Source of the DNA: CAYSQW01 sp964433135
GTDB taxonomy: Bacteria > Acidobacteriota > Aminicenantia > Aminicenantales > Aminicenantaceae
NCBI GenBank assembly: GCA_964433135.1
Contig: CAYSQW010000001.1
Coordinates: 254,683 to 318,682, forward strand
DNA length: 64,000 bases
Direction of reading: 5' to 3'
The position numbers were made by a program, and so were the translations under genes. Below the pieces are notes generated by a model. The model did no database searches and was not told the DNA's origin. It saw only the letters and a program-made list of their open reading frames with translations. Of this stretch, positions 24,097 to 31,485 are shown piece by piece (positions within the stretch are counted from its first letter, which is position 1; each line of letters begins with the position of its first letter).

Positions 24097-25404
24097 TTAT
24101 CCTTGATCGTTTTGAACCGCGGATCGGCTCTCATCGAGTAGGGCTAGAATCCTTCCCGCCGCGGCTTGTGCCTGAGCAATGGATTCTGGAATGTCCTTGG
24201 GGCCTTCCGCGCAGCCGGTGACAAAGATCCCTTCTTTTTCCGTCTCGACGGGGGAAAGATTTTCCGCTCGGGAAGCCAGAAATCCCAGCTTGTCCCGGTG
24301 GATGCCCAGGATTTCGGCCAAAGTTGCTGTGTCTTTCCGGGGAATCATGGCAGGTGACAGGATGACCATATCCGCTTCAAACGTTTCTTTCCCGCCGTCG
24401 TCGCGAGTACAGTGGATTGCGGATTTTCCATTTTTCCCTTCGATGGAGATATCGGCGAAACGAATGAACCGGATTCCGGAGTCGATGGCTCCCTGGATAA
24501 ATTTTTGGTTGGCTTTACCCGGGACGCACAAATCGGTATGAAAAGAACGGACATCGGCGTCGTGGAACTTGTGTTTGAGAAAATATCCGAATTTGGTAGA
24601 GTACATGCAGCAAACGGCTGAGCAGTAGCCGCATTCGTTTCTTCCGGCGCAGTGGACGATCCCGATCGAATTGGGGGTTCCGCCGTCTTTCATTTTGATC
24701 TCTCCCTGGGTTGGACCGTTGGCGGCGAAAAGTCTTTCGAATTCCATGGCGGAGAGTACGTTCGGGATTTTTCCGTAGCCGTATTGAGGGAGCTGATTCA
24801 GGTCATACATGTCGAAACCTGTCGCGACTAAAATGGCGCCCACTTTTAATTCCAGGGTCTGATCCTGTTCGGTATAATCGATGGCATCGAACATGCACGC
24901 ATCCTGACAGGCTTGACAATCTTTTTTCTTTCCGTTGAATCGGAGGCAGTGTTCGGGATCGATAAAAGGAACGTTGGGTAGAGCCCCGGGGCAGGCGACG
25001 CCTACGGCCTTTATCTCTCCCAGGGATTCTTCAAACAGGTTGGGCAGGCTTACCGGGCAGGGTTCGTAACAGGCGCCGCATCCGATGCAGTTCACGAGAT
25101 TGACGTATCGAGCCCTTTTCTTAACCGTGACGGTGAAATCGCCGGCCGATCCCTTCACCTCCTTGATTTCGCTCAGCAGGTGCAGCCGGATCGTGTCCTT
25201 TTGAAGAATCTCCTGCTGCCGGGGCGCCACCATACAGGTCGCGCATTCCATATTGGGGTAGACTTCTTCGAATTTGATCGTTTGCCCACCGATGAGTGAG
25301 TCTTTTTCGATAAGATGAACCTCTCTCCCCGCTTCCGCAAGCAGCAGGCTGGCTTCCATCCCGGCAACGCCCGATCCAATGACCAATACATTCGGATTTT
25401 TCAT
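24097..25404 (-). CDS. hdrA: HdrA-like FAD/iron-sulfur protein, short form
   Basis: A 435-residue HdrA-family protein that begins directly with the FAD domain (GSGVAG, 10-15) and so lacks the N-terminal cysteine domain. After the LIGG loop it has C54 and C57 (MECATCMVAPRQQEI). The inserted ferredoxin region has C106, C109, C112, C116 and a second set C153, C163, C166, C170. A CGYCSAVCCM segment follows near residue 270. It has no C-terminal ferredoxins. Together with the long form it would supply the parts of one complete HdrA, so the pair may form a heterodimer. It lies 5 bp upstream of the long form and 16 bp downstream of mvhD. Confidence 0.88.
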   Translation of the reverse strand: MKNPNVLVIGSGVAGMEASLLLAEAGREVHLIEKDSLIGGQTIKFEEVYPNMECATCMVAPRQQEILQKDTIRLHLLSEIKEVKGSAGDFTVTVKKRARYVNLVNCIGCGACYEPCPVSLPNLFEESLGEIKAVGVACPGALPNVPFIDPEHCLRFNGKKKDCQACQDACMFDAIDYTEQDQTLELKVGAILVATGFDMYDLNQLPQYGYGKIPNVLSAMEFERLFAANGPTQGEIKMKDGGTPNSIGIVHCAGRNECGYCSAVCCMYSTKFGYFLKHKFHDADVRSFHTDLCVPGKANQKFIQGAIDSGIRFIRFADISIEGKNGKSAIHCTRDDGGKETFEADMVILSPAMIPRKDTATLAEILGIHRDKLGFLASRAENLSPVETEKEGIFVTGCAEGPKDIPESIAQAQAAAGRILALLDESRSAVQNDQG

Positions 25405-25420
25405 GTGATCCTCGTTTCGT

Positions 25421-25846
25421 TCAAAGCTTAATGTGGGTGCGGAAGGGGCTGGGGCCCATGTGTTGGATGGTTTCAGCGAACGTATTTACGACTTCCGCAT
25501 AACGTTTTCCCTCGGAGGCGGATATCCAGGAAAGCTGAAGCCGTTCCGGCTCCAGTTTCAGCGTCTCCATGATTTTCTTGAGCAGGGCGAAGCGCCGCCT
25601 TGCGTAATAGTTGCCTTTTTCATAATGACAGTCCCCCGGATGGCAGCCGGCGACCAAGACGCCGTCCGCTCCCCAGAGATAGGTCGTCAATATGAGGTTG
25701 GCGTTGATCCGGCTGGAGCACATGACTCGGATGACTGAAAGATAGGGTTTGATTTCCGAGCGGCCGGCGCCGGCGAGATCGGCACCGGCGTAGGAACACC
25801 AGTTGCACAGGAAACCCACAATGCTAGGCCTATACCCATTGTCCAT
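25421..25846 (-). CDS. mvhD: MvhD-type hydrogenase/Hdr iron-sulfur subunit (first copy)
   Basis: A 141-residue [2Fe-2S] electron-transfer subunit. Cysteines C14 and C17 (FLCNWCSYAGADLAG), C43 (VMCSSR), C68 and C73 (AGCHPGDCHYEKGN) match MvhD. In methanogens MvhD passes electrons from hydrogenase to HdrA; here no hydrogenase large or small subunit lies in the window, so another donor is likely. It is the first HdrA-complex gene after tusA, separated from it by a strong hairpin. Confidence 0.92.
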   Translation of the reverse strand: MDNGYRPSIVGFLCNWCSYAGADLAGAGRSEIKPYLSVIRVMCSSRINANLILTTYLWGADGVLVAGCHPGDCHYEKGNYYARRRFALLKKIMETLKLEPERLQLSWISASEGKRYAEVVNTFAETIQHMGPSPFRTHIKL

Positions 25847-25891
25847 AATAACCCCCTTCTAGAATGGGTCTAAAAATAATGTGGAAAGTCG

Positions 25892-25929
25892 GCTGGGCGT
25901 ATGGCCCGGCGAATCGGAGTACGCCCAGC
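25892..25929 (-). other. Intercistronic stem-loop between tusA and mvhD
   Basis: A perfect 10-bp stem (25892-25901 with 25920-25929, GCTGGGCGTA) with an 18-nt loop lies 7 bp past the tusA stop codon. No U tract follows on the minus strand, so it may be an mRNA-stabilising or partial-attenuation element that sets a higher level of ArsR-DsrE-TusA than of the downstream enzymes. Confidence 0.55.
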
Positions 25930-25936
25930 GGCAAAA

Positions 25937-26161
25937 TCAGAATTGAATCTGTGCTTTGTGTTTGCCTCCGCCTTCATCCATACAGAAAAGCAAAGTTTTC
26001 CCGGTTTTTGACGCCCAGGCTTTAATATCGTTAGGGAATGATTCACAGTCCGCTGAGACTTCCAGAATATCCCCCGCGCTCATCTGCGGCGCCATCGCCG
26101 CCACCTTCAAGATGGGCTGAGGGCACTTCAAACCCAGTGCATCCAATGTTTTTGTCGCCAT
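25937..26161 (-). CDS. tusA: TusA-family sulfur carrier protein
   Basis: A 74-residue TusA-fold protein with the sulfur-binding LKCPQP motif (Cys13) near the N-terminus and the LEVSADCESFPNDIKAW segment. Family members carry persulfide sulfur between enzymes in tRNA thiolation, molybdopterin synthesis or sulfur oxidation. It sits between dsrE and mvhD in one operon, which resembles the TusA-DsrE carriers linked to heterodisulfide-reductase-like (sHdr) sulfur pathways in other bacteria. The direction of sulfur flow here is unknown. Confidence 0.92.
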   Translation of the reverse strand: MATKTLDALGLKCPQPILKVAAMAPQMSAGDILEVSADCESFPNDIKAWASKTGKTLLFCMDEGGGKHKAQIQF

Positions 26162-26208
26162 TTACTTCCTCCTAAATTATGATGGATCTCCAATAACCGT
26201 CGCTGCGG

Positions 26209-26562
26209 TTAAAAAGAGAAGGTGATGGTTGCGTCTTGGATTTCATGAATGAAGGTCGTGGCGCCGATGATCTCCACGCCTTCACGAAAATCTTCTTTCT
26301 TTAAATCCTTGGCTTCCAGGGCCAACTCGCAAACGTAGAGTTTGGCTCCCAGGGCAAGAGAGCCTTCGACCAATTCCAATAAGGGGGGAAGACCTTTCCC
26401 CTGCATTTTTTCTACCACTCCCTTAACCATGGCGGGTGCACCGCCGGGGCAGAAAAAGATGACAACTTCGTCGCCGGACGCGATGGCGGATGATCCAAGA
26501 ATAAAGGGCGGATAGACATTTGCGCCCTCGCTTCCGTTGACTGTGATAGCGACTTTCGCCAT
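26209..26562 (-). CDS. DsrE/DsrF-family (DsrE2-like) sulfur relay protein
   Basis: A 117-residue Rossmann-like DsrE-fold protein. Candidate sulfur-binding cysteines are C38 (VIFFCPGGAPA) and C78 (AKLYVCELAL), the latter at the position of the active Cys of TusD/DsrE-type proteins. It should exchange persulfide sulfur with TusA, whose gene starts 47 bp downstream. It is the second gene after the ArsR regulator. Confidence 0.88.
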   Translation of the reverse strand: MAKVAITVNGSEGANVYPPFILGSSAIASGDEVVIFFCPGGAPAMVKGVVEKMQGKGLPPLLELVEGSLALGAKLYVCELALEAKDLKKEDFREGVEIIGATTFIHEIQDATITFSF

Positions 26563-26606
26563 TCAATGCCTCCTTCCTCGGTCAACCCGGAGAGCCCTGC
26601 AATCCG

Positions 26607-26900
26607 TCAGGATTGATGAGTGATCGTTTCCCGAATGATGTCCAGGAGTCCTCGGATCGTTTGAGGGTTTTTTAGATAATAACAGCGTAGATTTCCCTGT
26701 TGGCGGTAATCTACGATTCCCGAGTATTTAAGGACGTTGAGATGTTGGGAAATGTTGGGTTGACTGACCCTCAGGAGGTCTTTGATGTCGAGGACACACT
26801 TCTCACCCTCAAGGAGTGTTTCCGCGATCATAAGGCGTGAAGGGTGGGCTAAAGCTTTGAACGTTTGGGCTTCGGTTTTGTAATCTTTTTTGAGCGTCAT
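26607..26900 (-). CDS. ArsR-family winged-helix repressor
   Basis: A 97-residue ArsR/SmtB-type regulator: FKALAHPSRLMIAETLLEG, the recognition helix VSQPNISQHLNVLKYSGIV and the wing YRQQGNLRCYYL. C35 (EKCVLDIKD) lies where ArsR metal-site and SqrR/BigR/sHdrR persulfide-sensing cysteines begin. The only other Cys, C73, is in the wing and not in the C-terminal helix where the second sensing Cys of SqrR-type proteins lies. It heads the DsrE-TusA-Hdr operon and probably represses it in response to metal or reactive sulfur. Direct repeats in its leader may be its operator. Confidence 0.88.
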   Translation of the reverse strand: MTLKKDYKTEAQTFKALAHPSRLMIAETLLEGEKCVLDIKDLLRVSQPNISQHLNVLKYSGIVDYRQQGNLRCYYLKNPQTIRGLLDIIRETITHQS

Positions 26901-26915
26901 ATGCTGGTCTTACAT

Positions 26916-26941
26916 AATCCCTATATCAAGCAATCCCTATA
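26916..26941 (-). promoter_or_regulatory. Direct repeats in arsR leader, candidate operator
   Basis: AATCCCTATA occurs twice (26916-26925 and 26932-26941), 16 bp start to start, within 16-41 bp upstream of the arsR start. The AT-rich DNA beyond should hold the promoter, but no single -35/-10 pair stands out. An autoregulatory site is the likeliest reading; ArsR sites are usually inverted repeats, which weakens it. Confidence 0.4.
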
Positions 26942-26999
26942 ACCAATTACTTATATTATAAATAAAATATTTTTGCAACGGGTTTAGGAAAATTAATAT

Positions 27000-27758
27000 T
27001 TATTGTTTTTCCGCGAGAGTTTCCACCGTATCGCGGAGCTGGACGATCGTGAAACCGAAATAGCGCCGGAGTCTCCCCAGGGGCTCTCGTCTCGGGGTGT
27101 CGGCGGGCAAATTCATTCGGGAAAGGATAGCGGAGACCGGAACTCCGGTTTGATTTTCGAGGTCAAGCAAAGTCATCTGACCCGTGATCACAAGTCCGGA
27201 CTTTTCTTGAGACAGTCGGCCGTGTATCAGGCGGGGGGCTTTCGTCTCGGCGGGAGTCGTCTCGGCAGTCGGATTACGCCGTGCGGGATCTTCGGGAATT
27301 TCTTGCGTGGGAATCCGGTCCGAGCTCGCCGGGATCTTCGGATCGGCGCCGTTAAGGCGGACGGGGATATCTCCACGGAATCTGGTCCCGTAATTCTTGT
27401 AGGAGACAGACTGCTTGGGAAGCAGCGCCCACATCAGGCCCATCAGGATGAATGCGGACGTAAGGGTGAGAAGCAGGGCCGCCTTCCATCCTCGTTTGAA
27501 CAGTCTCTCCGCCTGACTCTTTATCCATTTCCAGTTCAGCACGAGATGGATAACCACCAGGAGGCTGAAGATGATGGATAGATACAAATGGATATCCCCC
27601 CACTGATGGCGGTGAAGCCCGAGGAAATACTTGCCGGAGATCCGGCCGGCAGGGCCCTCGGCCAGGAAGAACGCCATCATAAAACCGATGAGCGCCAATC
27701 CCACCATGCAGAGAAACAGCAGAGTATCCACCAGGTATTTTAAATTGTTTTTTTTCAT
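27000..27758 (-). CDS. DUF4405 membrane protein (cytochrome b-like helices)
   Basis: A 252-residue protein with three hydrophobic segments at about 8-33, 56-74 and 92-112. Histidines sit around the second (LHRHQWGDIHLYLSI and VIHLVLNW), the pattern of DUF4405 and heme-binding cytochrome b561-type proteins. A Pro/Thr-rich linker of about 60 residues follows, then a C-terminal domain (SGLVITGQMTLLDLENQTGVPVSAILSRMNLP) that looks like a small helical ligand- or metal-binding module. It may carry electrons in the membrane. It lies 99 bp upstream of arsR on the same strand; a link to the Hdr complex is inferred from position only. Confidence 0.7.
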   Translation of the reverse strand: MKKNNLKYLVDTLLFLCMVGLALIGFMMAFFLAEGPAGRISGKYFLGLHRHQWGDIHLYLSIIFSLLVVIHLVLNWKWIKSQAERLFKRGWKAALLLTLTSAFILMGLMWALLPKQSVSYKNYGTRFRGDIPVRLNGADPKIPASSDRIPTQEIPEDPARRNPTAETTPAETKAPRLIHGRLSQEKSGLVITGQMTLLDLENQTGVPVSAILSRMNLPADTPRREPLGRLRRYFGFTIVQLRDTVETLAEKQ

Positions 27759-27853
27759 GCGATATTCTCCCTTAATGCATGGATGAGGTAAACACCGCTC
27801 AAAATCCAGGCGGAGTTCGCCTTATATATTATCTCTCCGGCAGCGGATGATGG

Positions 27854-28585
27854 TCACGGGATGTCGATTTCTCGACCGACTCCTATCTCCAGATATCCAT
27901 CTCCAAATTCCTCCTGGAAGTACTGCCGGGCTTCGGTTCCGGTGCAGTGGGCCGGTCCCACCTTCTCCACTCCGGCGGTCCTGAAGGCATGCAGGATTTC
28001 CTTGATCTCGGCTTTTTCAAAGCCGCCCAAATGAAAACCTCCCAGCACCATATGGATTTTATCCGTGAAAAGCTGTTTGACTTTTTCCAGGATGTTAATG
28101 ATGCGCGGATGGGAGCAGCCCGTCAGAACGACCAGTCCCTGCATGGATTCCAGAACGAGGGATTGTTCGCGGATCCAGCCTGGGACGATACCCGTGGTAT
28201 AGGCGCCGGGACAGATAGGACTGAAGCCTTCTACGTCGACGACCTTGAGGCCCTGTTCTTTTAGGGCGTCTTTTAATTTTTCGGGAAAGAAGTGGGGCAT
28301 CCATACCTCGGCTCCGGGAATTTTATCCGATAAGGGATTCAAGCCGCCGATGTGATCCTTGTGCTCATGGGAAAGGACGATCCGGGTGATGCTTTCGGGG
28401 TCGATATCCAGCTTATGCATATTTTCCAGCAGCATGTCGCCCTTGGCTCCGGTGTCGAACAGGATGGGGCTCTCGAGTCCTTGGATCAGGAAAGAAAGCC
28501 CCCAGTCCGTGGCCAGATCGGGGTGGAAGGGCACGTTGTCATATAATGTGGTGATATGAAGGCGGCTTGGATTTTTCATCTGCAT
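27854..28585 (-). CDS. MBL-fold metallo-hydrolase
   Basis: A 243-residue metallo-beta-lactamase-fold protein with the metal motif SHEHKDHIGG near residue 70, the FDTGAKGD strand near 45, TGCSHPRIINI near 155, FHLGG near 183 and the late PAHCTG. These are typical of the subgroup annotated as ribofuranosylaminobenzene-phosphate-synthase-like or general MBL hydrolases. The substrate is unknown. No signal peptide is seen, so it is cytosolic. It lies between the PLP lyase and the DUF4405 gene in the redox block. Confidence 0.85.
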   Translation of the reverse strand: MQMKNPSRLHITTLYDNVPFHPDLATDWGLSFLIQGLESPILFDTGAKGDMLLENMHKLDIDPESITRIVLSHEHKDHIGGLNPLSDKIPGAEVWMPHFFPEKLKDALKEQGLKVVDVEGFSPICPGAYTTGIVPGWIREQSLVLESMQGLVVLTGCSHPRIINILEKVKQLFTDKIHMVLGGFHLGGFEKAEIKEILHAFRTAGVEKVGPAHCTGTEARQYFQEEFGDGYLEIGVGREIDIP

Positions 28586-28665
28586 TTCTCCTCTATGCGC
28601 AGCGGCGCCGGGCGCCGCGTCATTTTTTCCTCCGGTTCAGGATCGGTGCCGGCGTTCAGGCATCG

Positions 28666-29856
28666 TCAATCGGATTGAGCCAGGGCCTGTTCCAGATCCG
28701 CTCTCAGATCTTCCAATCCTTCACATCCGACGGACAATCTTACCAGTTCATCGAGAATCCCGGCTTTCTCCCGCTCCGGCTTGGGAACGATGGCATGGGT
28801 CATGCTGGCGGGATGTTGGATCAGGCTCTCGATCCCACCCAAAGAGACGGCCAGTGCCGGGATCTTTACGGAATTGATCAGTTTCTCTCCGGCGGCGAAT
28901 CCGCCTTTCAGTCCGAAACACAGCATGGATCCGGGACCATGCATCTGTTTTTTTACCAGATCATATTGGGGATGGTTTTCCAGCCCGGGGTAGTTAACCC
29001 ATTCCACCTTGGGGTGTTCTTCCAGAAAACGGGCCAGTTCCATGGCGTTCTGCTGGCTTCTCTCCACTCTCAGTGCGAGGCTTTTAACTCCCCGGAGTGC
29101 CAGCCATGCCTGGTGGGGATCCATGTTCCCTCCCGTGTTGACAAGAGAGTGCCGGATGAGTTTGAAGAGTTCCTCGGTTTTGGCGACGATAAGACCGCCC
29201 ACGATATCGGAATGGCCGTTGATGAATTTTGTGATGCTGTGATAAACGATGTCCGCTCCCAGGTCGAGAGGATTTTGGAGAACCGGGCTGGCGAATGTGT
29301 TGTCCACCACAAGCAGGATCCCCTTGCTGTGAGCCAATTCCGCGCACTTCCGGATATCCGTGATGACCATGGTGGGGTTCGCCGGGGTCTCTATAAATAA
29401 GGCTTTCGTGTTGGGTCGGATGCCGCGCTCGATATTCGACATATCGGATGTGTCAACGTAATCGCATTCCACGCCGAATCGGGAGTAGTACGTTTCCGCC
29501 AACATCCGGGAAGGTCCGTAAACGGCGTCTGTTCCGATCAGGTGGGCGCCGTTGTCCAGGAGTGCCATGAAGATGGTGTTGAGGGCGGACATGCCTGAAG
29601 ACGTGGCGCAGCCGCCGAAGCCGTTTTCCATGATGGCCACGCTGTCTTCAAGCGCTTTGATGGTGGGATTTCCGATCCGGGTGTAGATGAATCCGTCGTC
29701 TTCTCCGGCGAATCGCGCGGCGCCCTGTTTGGCGTCTTTGAAGACAAATGTGGAGGATTGATAGATGGGAACATTGATGCCGCCGTAAACGGGATCGGGA
29801 TGCTGCCCGGCGTGGATCGCGCGGGTATGGATGCTTTCTGGTTTGTTTTCTTTCAC
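28666..29856 (-). CDS. Trans-sulfuration PLP enzyme (methionine gamma-lyase / cystathionine gamma-synthase family)
   Basis: A 396-residue Cys/Met-metabolism PLP enzyme. Motifs: QSSTFVF, YTRIGNPTIKALE, the loop TDAVYGPSRML, ETPANPTM, VDNTFASP and the Schiff-base lysine in YHSITKFINGHSDIVGG. The position that is Cys in true methionine gamma-lyases (YGCT) is Pro here (YGPS), so the exact reaction is open among methionine gamma-lyase, cystathionine gamma-synthase or lyase, and sulfhydrylase. It could supply or consume sulfide near the sulfur-relay genes. Confidence 0.88.
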   Translation of the reverse strand: MKENKPESIHTRAIHAGQHPDPVYGGINVPIYQSSTFVFKDAKQGAARFAGEDDGFIYTRIGNPTIKALEDSVAIMENGFGGCATSSGMSALNTIFMALLDNGAHLIGTDAVYGPSRMLAETYYSRFGVECDYVDTSDMSNIERGIRPNTKALFIETPANPTMVITDIRKCAELAHSKGILLVVDNTFASPVLQNPLDLGADIVYHSITKFINGHSDIVGGLIVAKTEELFKLIRHSLVNTGGNMDPHQAWLALRGVKSLALRVERSQQNAMELARFLEEHPKVEWVNYPGLENHPQYDLVKKQMHGPGSMLCFGLKGGFAAGEKLINSVKIPALAVSLGGIESLIQHPASMTHAIVPKPEREKAGILDELVRLSVGCEGLEDLRADLEQALAQSD

Positions 29857-29928
29857 GTGTTGTCTCCTAAATAGTAAACCTTATTCTGTTGTGTCATTGA
29901 GCAGGGAACATGCACATGGTAAACGGAC

Positions 29929-30174
29929 CTAACTCTTGAAACAAGTGCCATCCGTTCCGCACGGAGGGGAGTCGCAGCGCTCATCCCTTCCGCAGCAGGT
30001 TTTGCCATGATCTCGGCTTTTGCCGGCGTTCACCATGGAAGGGCTGGATAATATCTTATCCAAAGCACCGCTTCCGCATCGGGTGCAACGAAGTTCTTGA
30101 TCGTCCCGGCTGGAGCGAAAGAGCACTTCGGTGACAGCTCCGCATTCCCGGCATTTATATTCGTAGAGAGGCAT
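29929..30174 (-). CDS. FmdB-family zinc-ribbon protein
   Basis: An 81-residue protein starting MPLYEYKCRECG with the paired CxxC knuckles (KCRECG, RCTRCGSG) of the FmdB/CxxC_CxxC_SSSS regulatory family. A C-terminal cysteine-rich tail has six further Cys (TCCGRDERC, PPCGTDGTC). Proteins of this family bind zinc; the first member was linked to amidase/formamidase gene control, but the role here is unknown. It lies between the CGGC protein and the PLP lyase. Confidence 0.85.
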   Translation of the reverse strand: MPLYEYKCRECGAVTEVLFRSSRDDQELRCTRCGSGALDKILSSPSMVNAGKSRDHGKTCCGRDERCDSPPCGTDGTCFKS

Positions 30175-30200
30175 GTTGTACGTTTAACCTTATGCCTTTC

Positions 30201-30644
30201 TCAATTATAATCTTCCATGATGGACTTGTCTTCTTTCATCAAGTCCCCGGCAATGGCCTCCATGTTCGTTTGCTTCCAGAACGGCAGCTTTTCGTGAGCT
30301 TCCAGATACTTGAGCGGGATGGGGTGGGTGCCGATGACCACGGGGATTCCGTAATGCGTTTCGATAAATGTTTTGAAATGACGGATTCTGGGGCAGGGGG
30401 GATAGCCGACGACAAGACCGGTCGCCAGATGAATGACTTCGGCGCCGTTTTTTTTCATTTCTTCGGGAACATATTCGATGTTTCCCCCCGGACAGCCGCC
30501 GCAGTAGGAATACCCTGCGATTTCCAACGGCTCATCCTTCGGATAGCGGGCGAAACCGCCCACGCGCTCTCGCATGGAGCGGAAACACTTCCCCCCTCCG
30601 CATTCCTGATATCGGCCGCAAATAATGATGCCGATTTTTTTCAT
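30201..30644 (-). CDS. CGGC-domain protein
   Basis: A 147-residue protein of the CGGC family found in anaerobes. Signature elements: IICGRYQECGGGKCFRSM at the N-terminus, YCGGCPGGN near residue 50 and GYPPCPRI near 83. These clustered Cys and Gly suggest metal or iron-sulfur binding, but no member is well characterised. It follows the Mrp-type ATPase gene by 29 bp, which supports a role with Fe-S or metal handling. Confidence 0.85.
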   Translation of the reverse strand: MKKIGIIICGRYQECGGGKCFRSMRERVGGFARYPKDEPLEIAGYSYCGGCPGGNIEYVPEEMKKNGAEVIHLATGLVVGYPPCPRIRHFKTFIETHYGIPVVIGTHPIPLKYLEAHEKLPFWKQTNMEAIAGDLMKEDKSIMEDYN

Positions 30645-30673
30645 GATGACTCCTTCTGTTGATATAATATAAA

Positions 30674-31483
30674 TTAAATTGTGCCGATTATATTTTCTAC
30701 GATCTCCATAAAGGCTTTTGCGGCTTCGGAGTCGGGCTTGGAAGCGACAAACGGTTTTCCGGAATCGCCCAATACGACGATTTCGGGGTCGATGGGGATG
30801 CGTCCGAGAAAGGGAATGCCGACTTCCTGTGCGGCCTTTTCTCCTCCGCCCGCTTTAAAGAGGTCGATCCGTTCGCCGCAGTGCGGGCACACCAAACCGC
30901 TCATGTTTTCAACGATTCCAAAGATTTTCAGGTTGAGTTTGCGCGCAAACGCGATGGCTTTTCTTGAGTCCATAAGAGAAACTTCCTGAGGAGTGGTGAC
31001 GACGACGGCGCCTGAGGCGGGAATCAGCTGAGCGACAGAGAGAGGTTCGTCTCCGGTCCCCGGGGGAGAATCGATCACGAGCCAGTCGAGATCTCCCCAA
31101 TCGACATCTCCCAGAAACTGCTGGATCGCCTTCATTTTCATAGGGCCGCGCCAGATGACCGGGAGATTGGGATCCTGAAGCAGAAAGGACATCGAAACGA
31201 CGGTCAGATTTTCTTCCACCTGAACGGGAACGATTTTGCCGTCTTTGTTGGAATTGAGATGTTTATCTTCCACTCCCAACATTTTTGCCAGGTTGGGACC
31301 ATGGATGTCCACGTCCAGGATTCCCACTTTAAGGTTTTTTCGCGCCAGGGCGGATGCGAGATTCGCCGCCACCGTGCTTTTGCCCACACCGCCTTTGCCG
31401 CTGAACACCAACAGCCGGTTCTGGATTTTATCCAGGGTTTGGGTGACTTTTTGTTGGTCCTGATCATTATTCGTTTGTGCCAT
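30674..31483 (-). CDS. mrp: Mrp/NBP35 family iron-sulfur cluster carrier ATPase
   Basis: A 269-residue P-loop ATPase of the Mrp/ApbC family. Deviant Walker A GKGGVGKST lies near residue 30, WRGPMKMKAIQQFL near 115, the Walker B-type WLVIDSPPGTGDEP near 135 and the cluster-binding pair CPHCGE near 200. It binds and transfers [4Fe-4S] clusters to target proteins in the cytosol. The N-terminal MIP18-like domain of some homologues is absent. It is 2 bp downstream of the tandem NifX-domain gene, so the two are almost certainly coupled. Confidence 0.92.
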   Translation of the reverse strand: MAQTNNDQDQQKVTQTLDKIQNRLLVFSGKGGVGKSTVAANLASALARKNLKVGILDVDIHGPNLAKMLGVEDKHLNSNKDGKIVPVQVEENLTVVSMSFLLQDPNLPVIWRGPMKMKAIQQFLGDVDWGDLDWLVIDSPPGTGDEPLSVAQLIPASGAVVVTTPQEVSLMDSRKAIAFARKLNLKIFGIVENMSGLVCPHCGERIDLFKAGGGEKAAQEVGIPFLGRIPIDPEIVVLGDSGKPFVASKPDSEAAKAFMEIVENIIGTI

Positions 31484-31485
31484 GA

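Noticed and set aside
28603..28632. GC-rich palindrome followed by T run upstream of the MBL gene as a terminator
   Set aside because: The T run is on the plus strand where no gene ends; on the minus strand there is no U tract.
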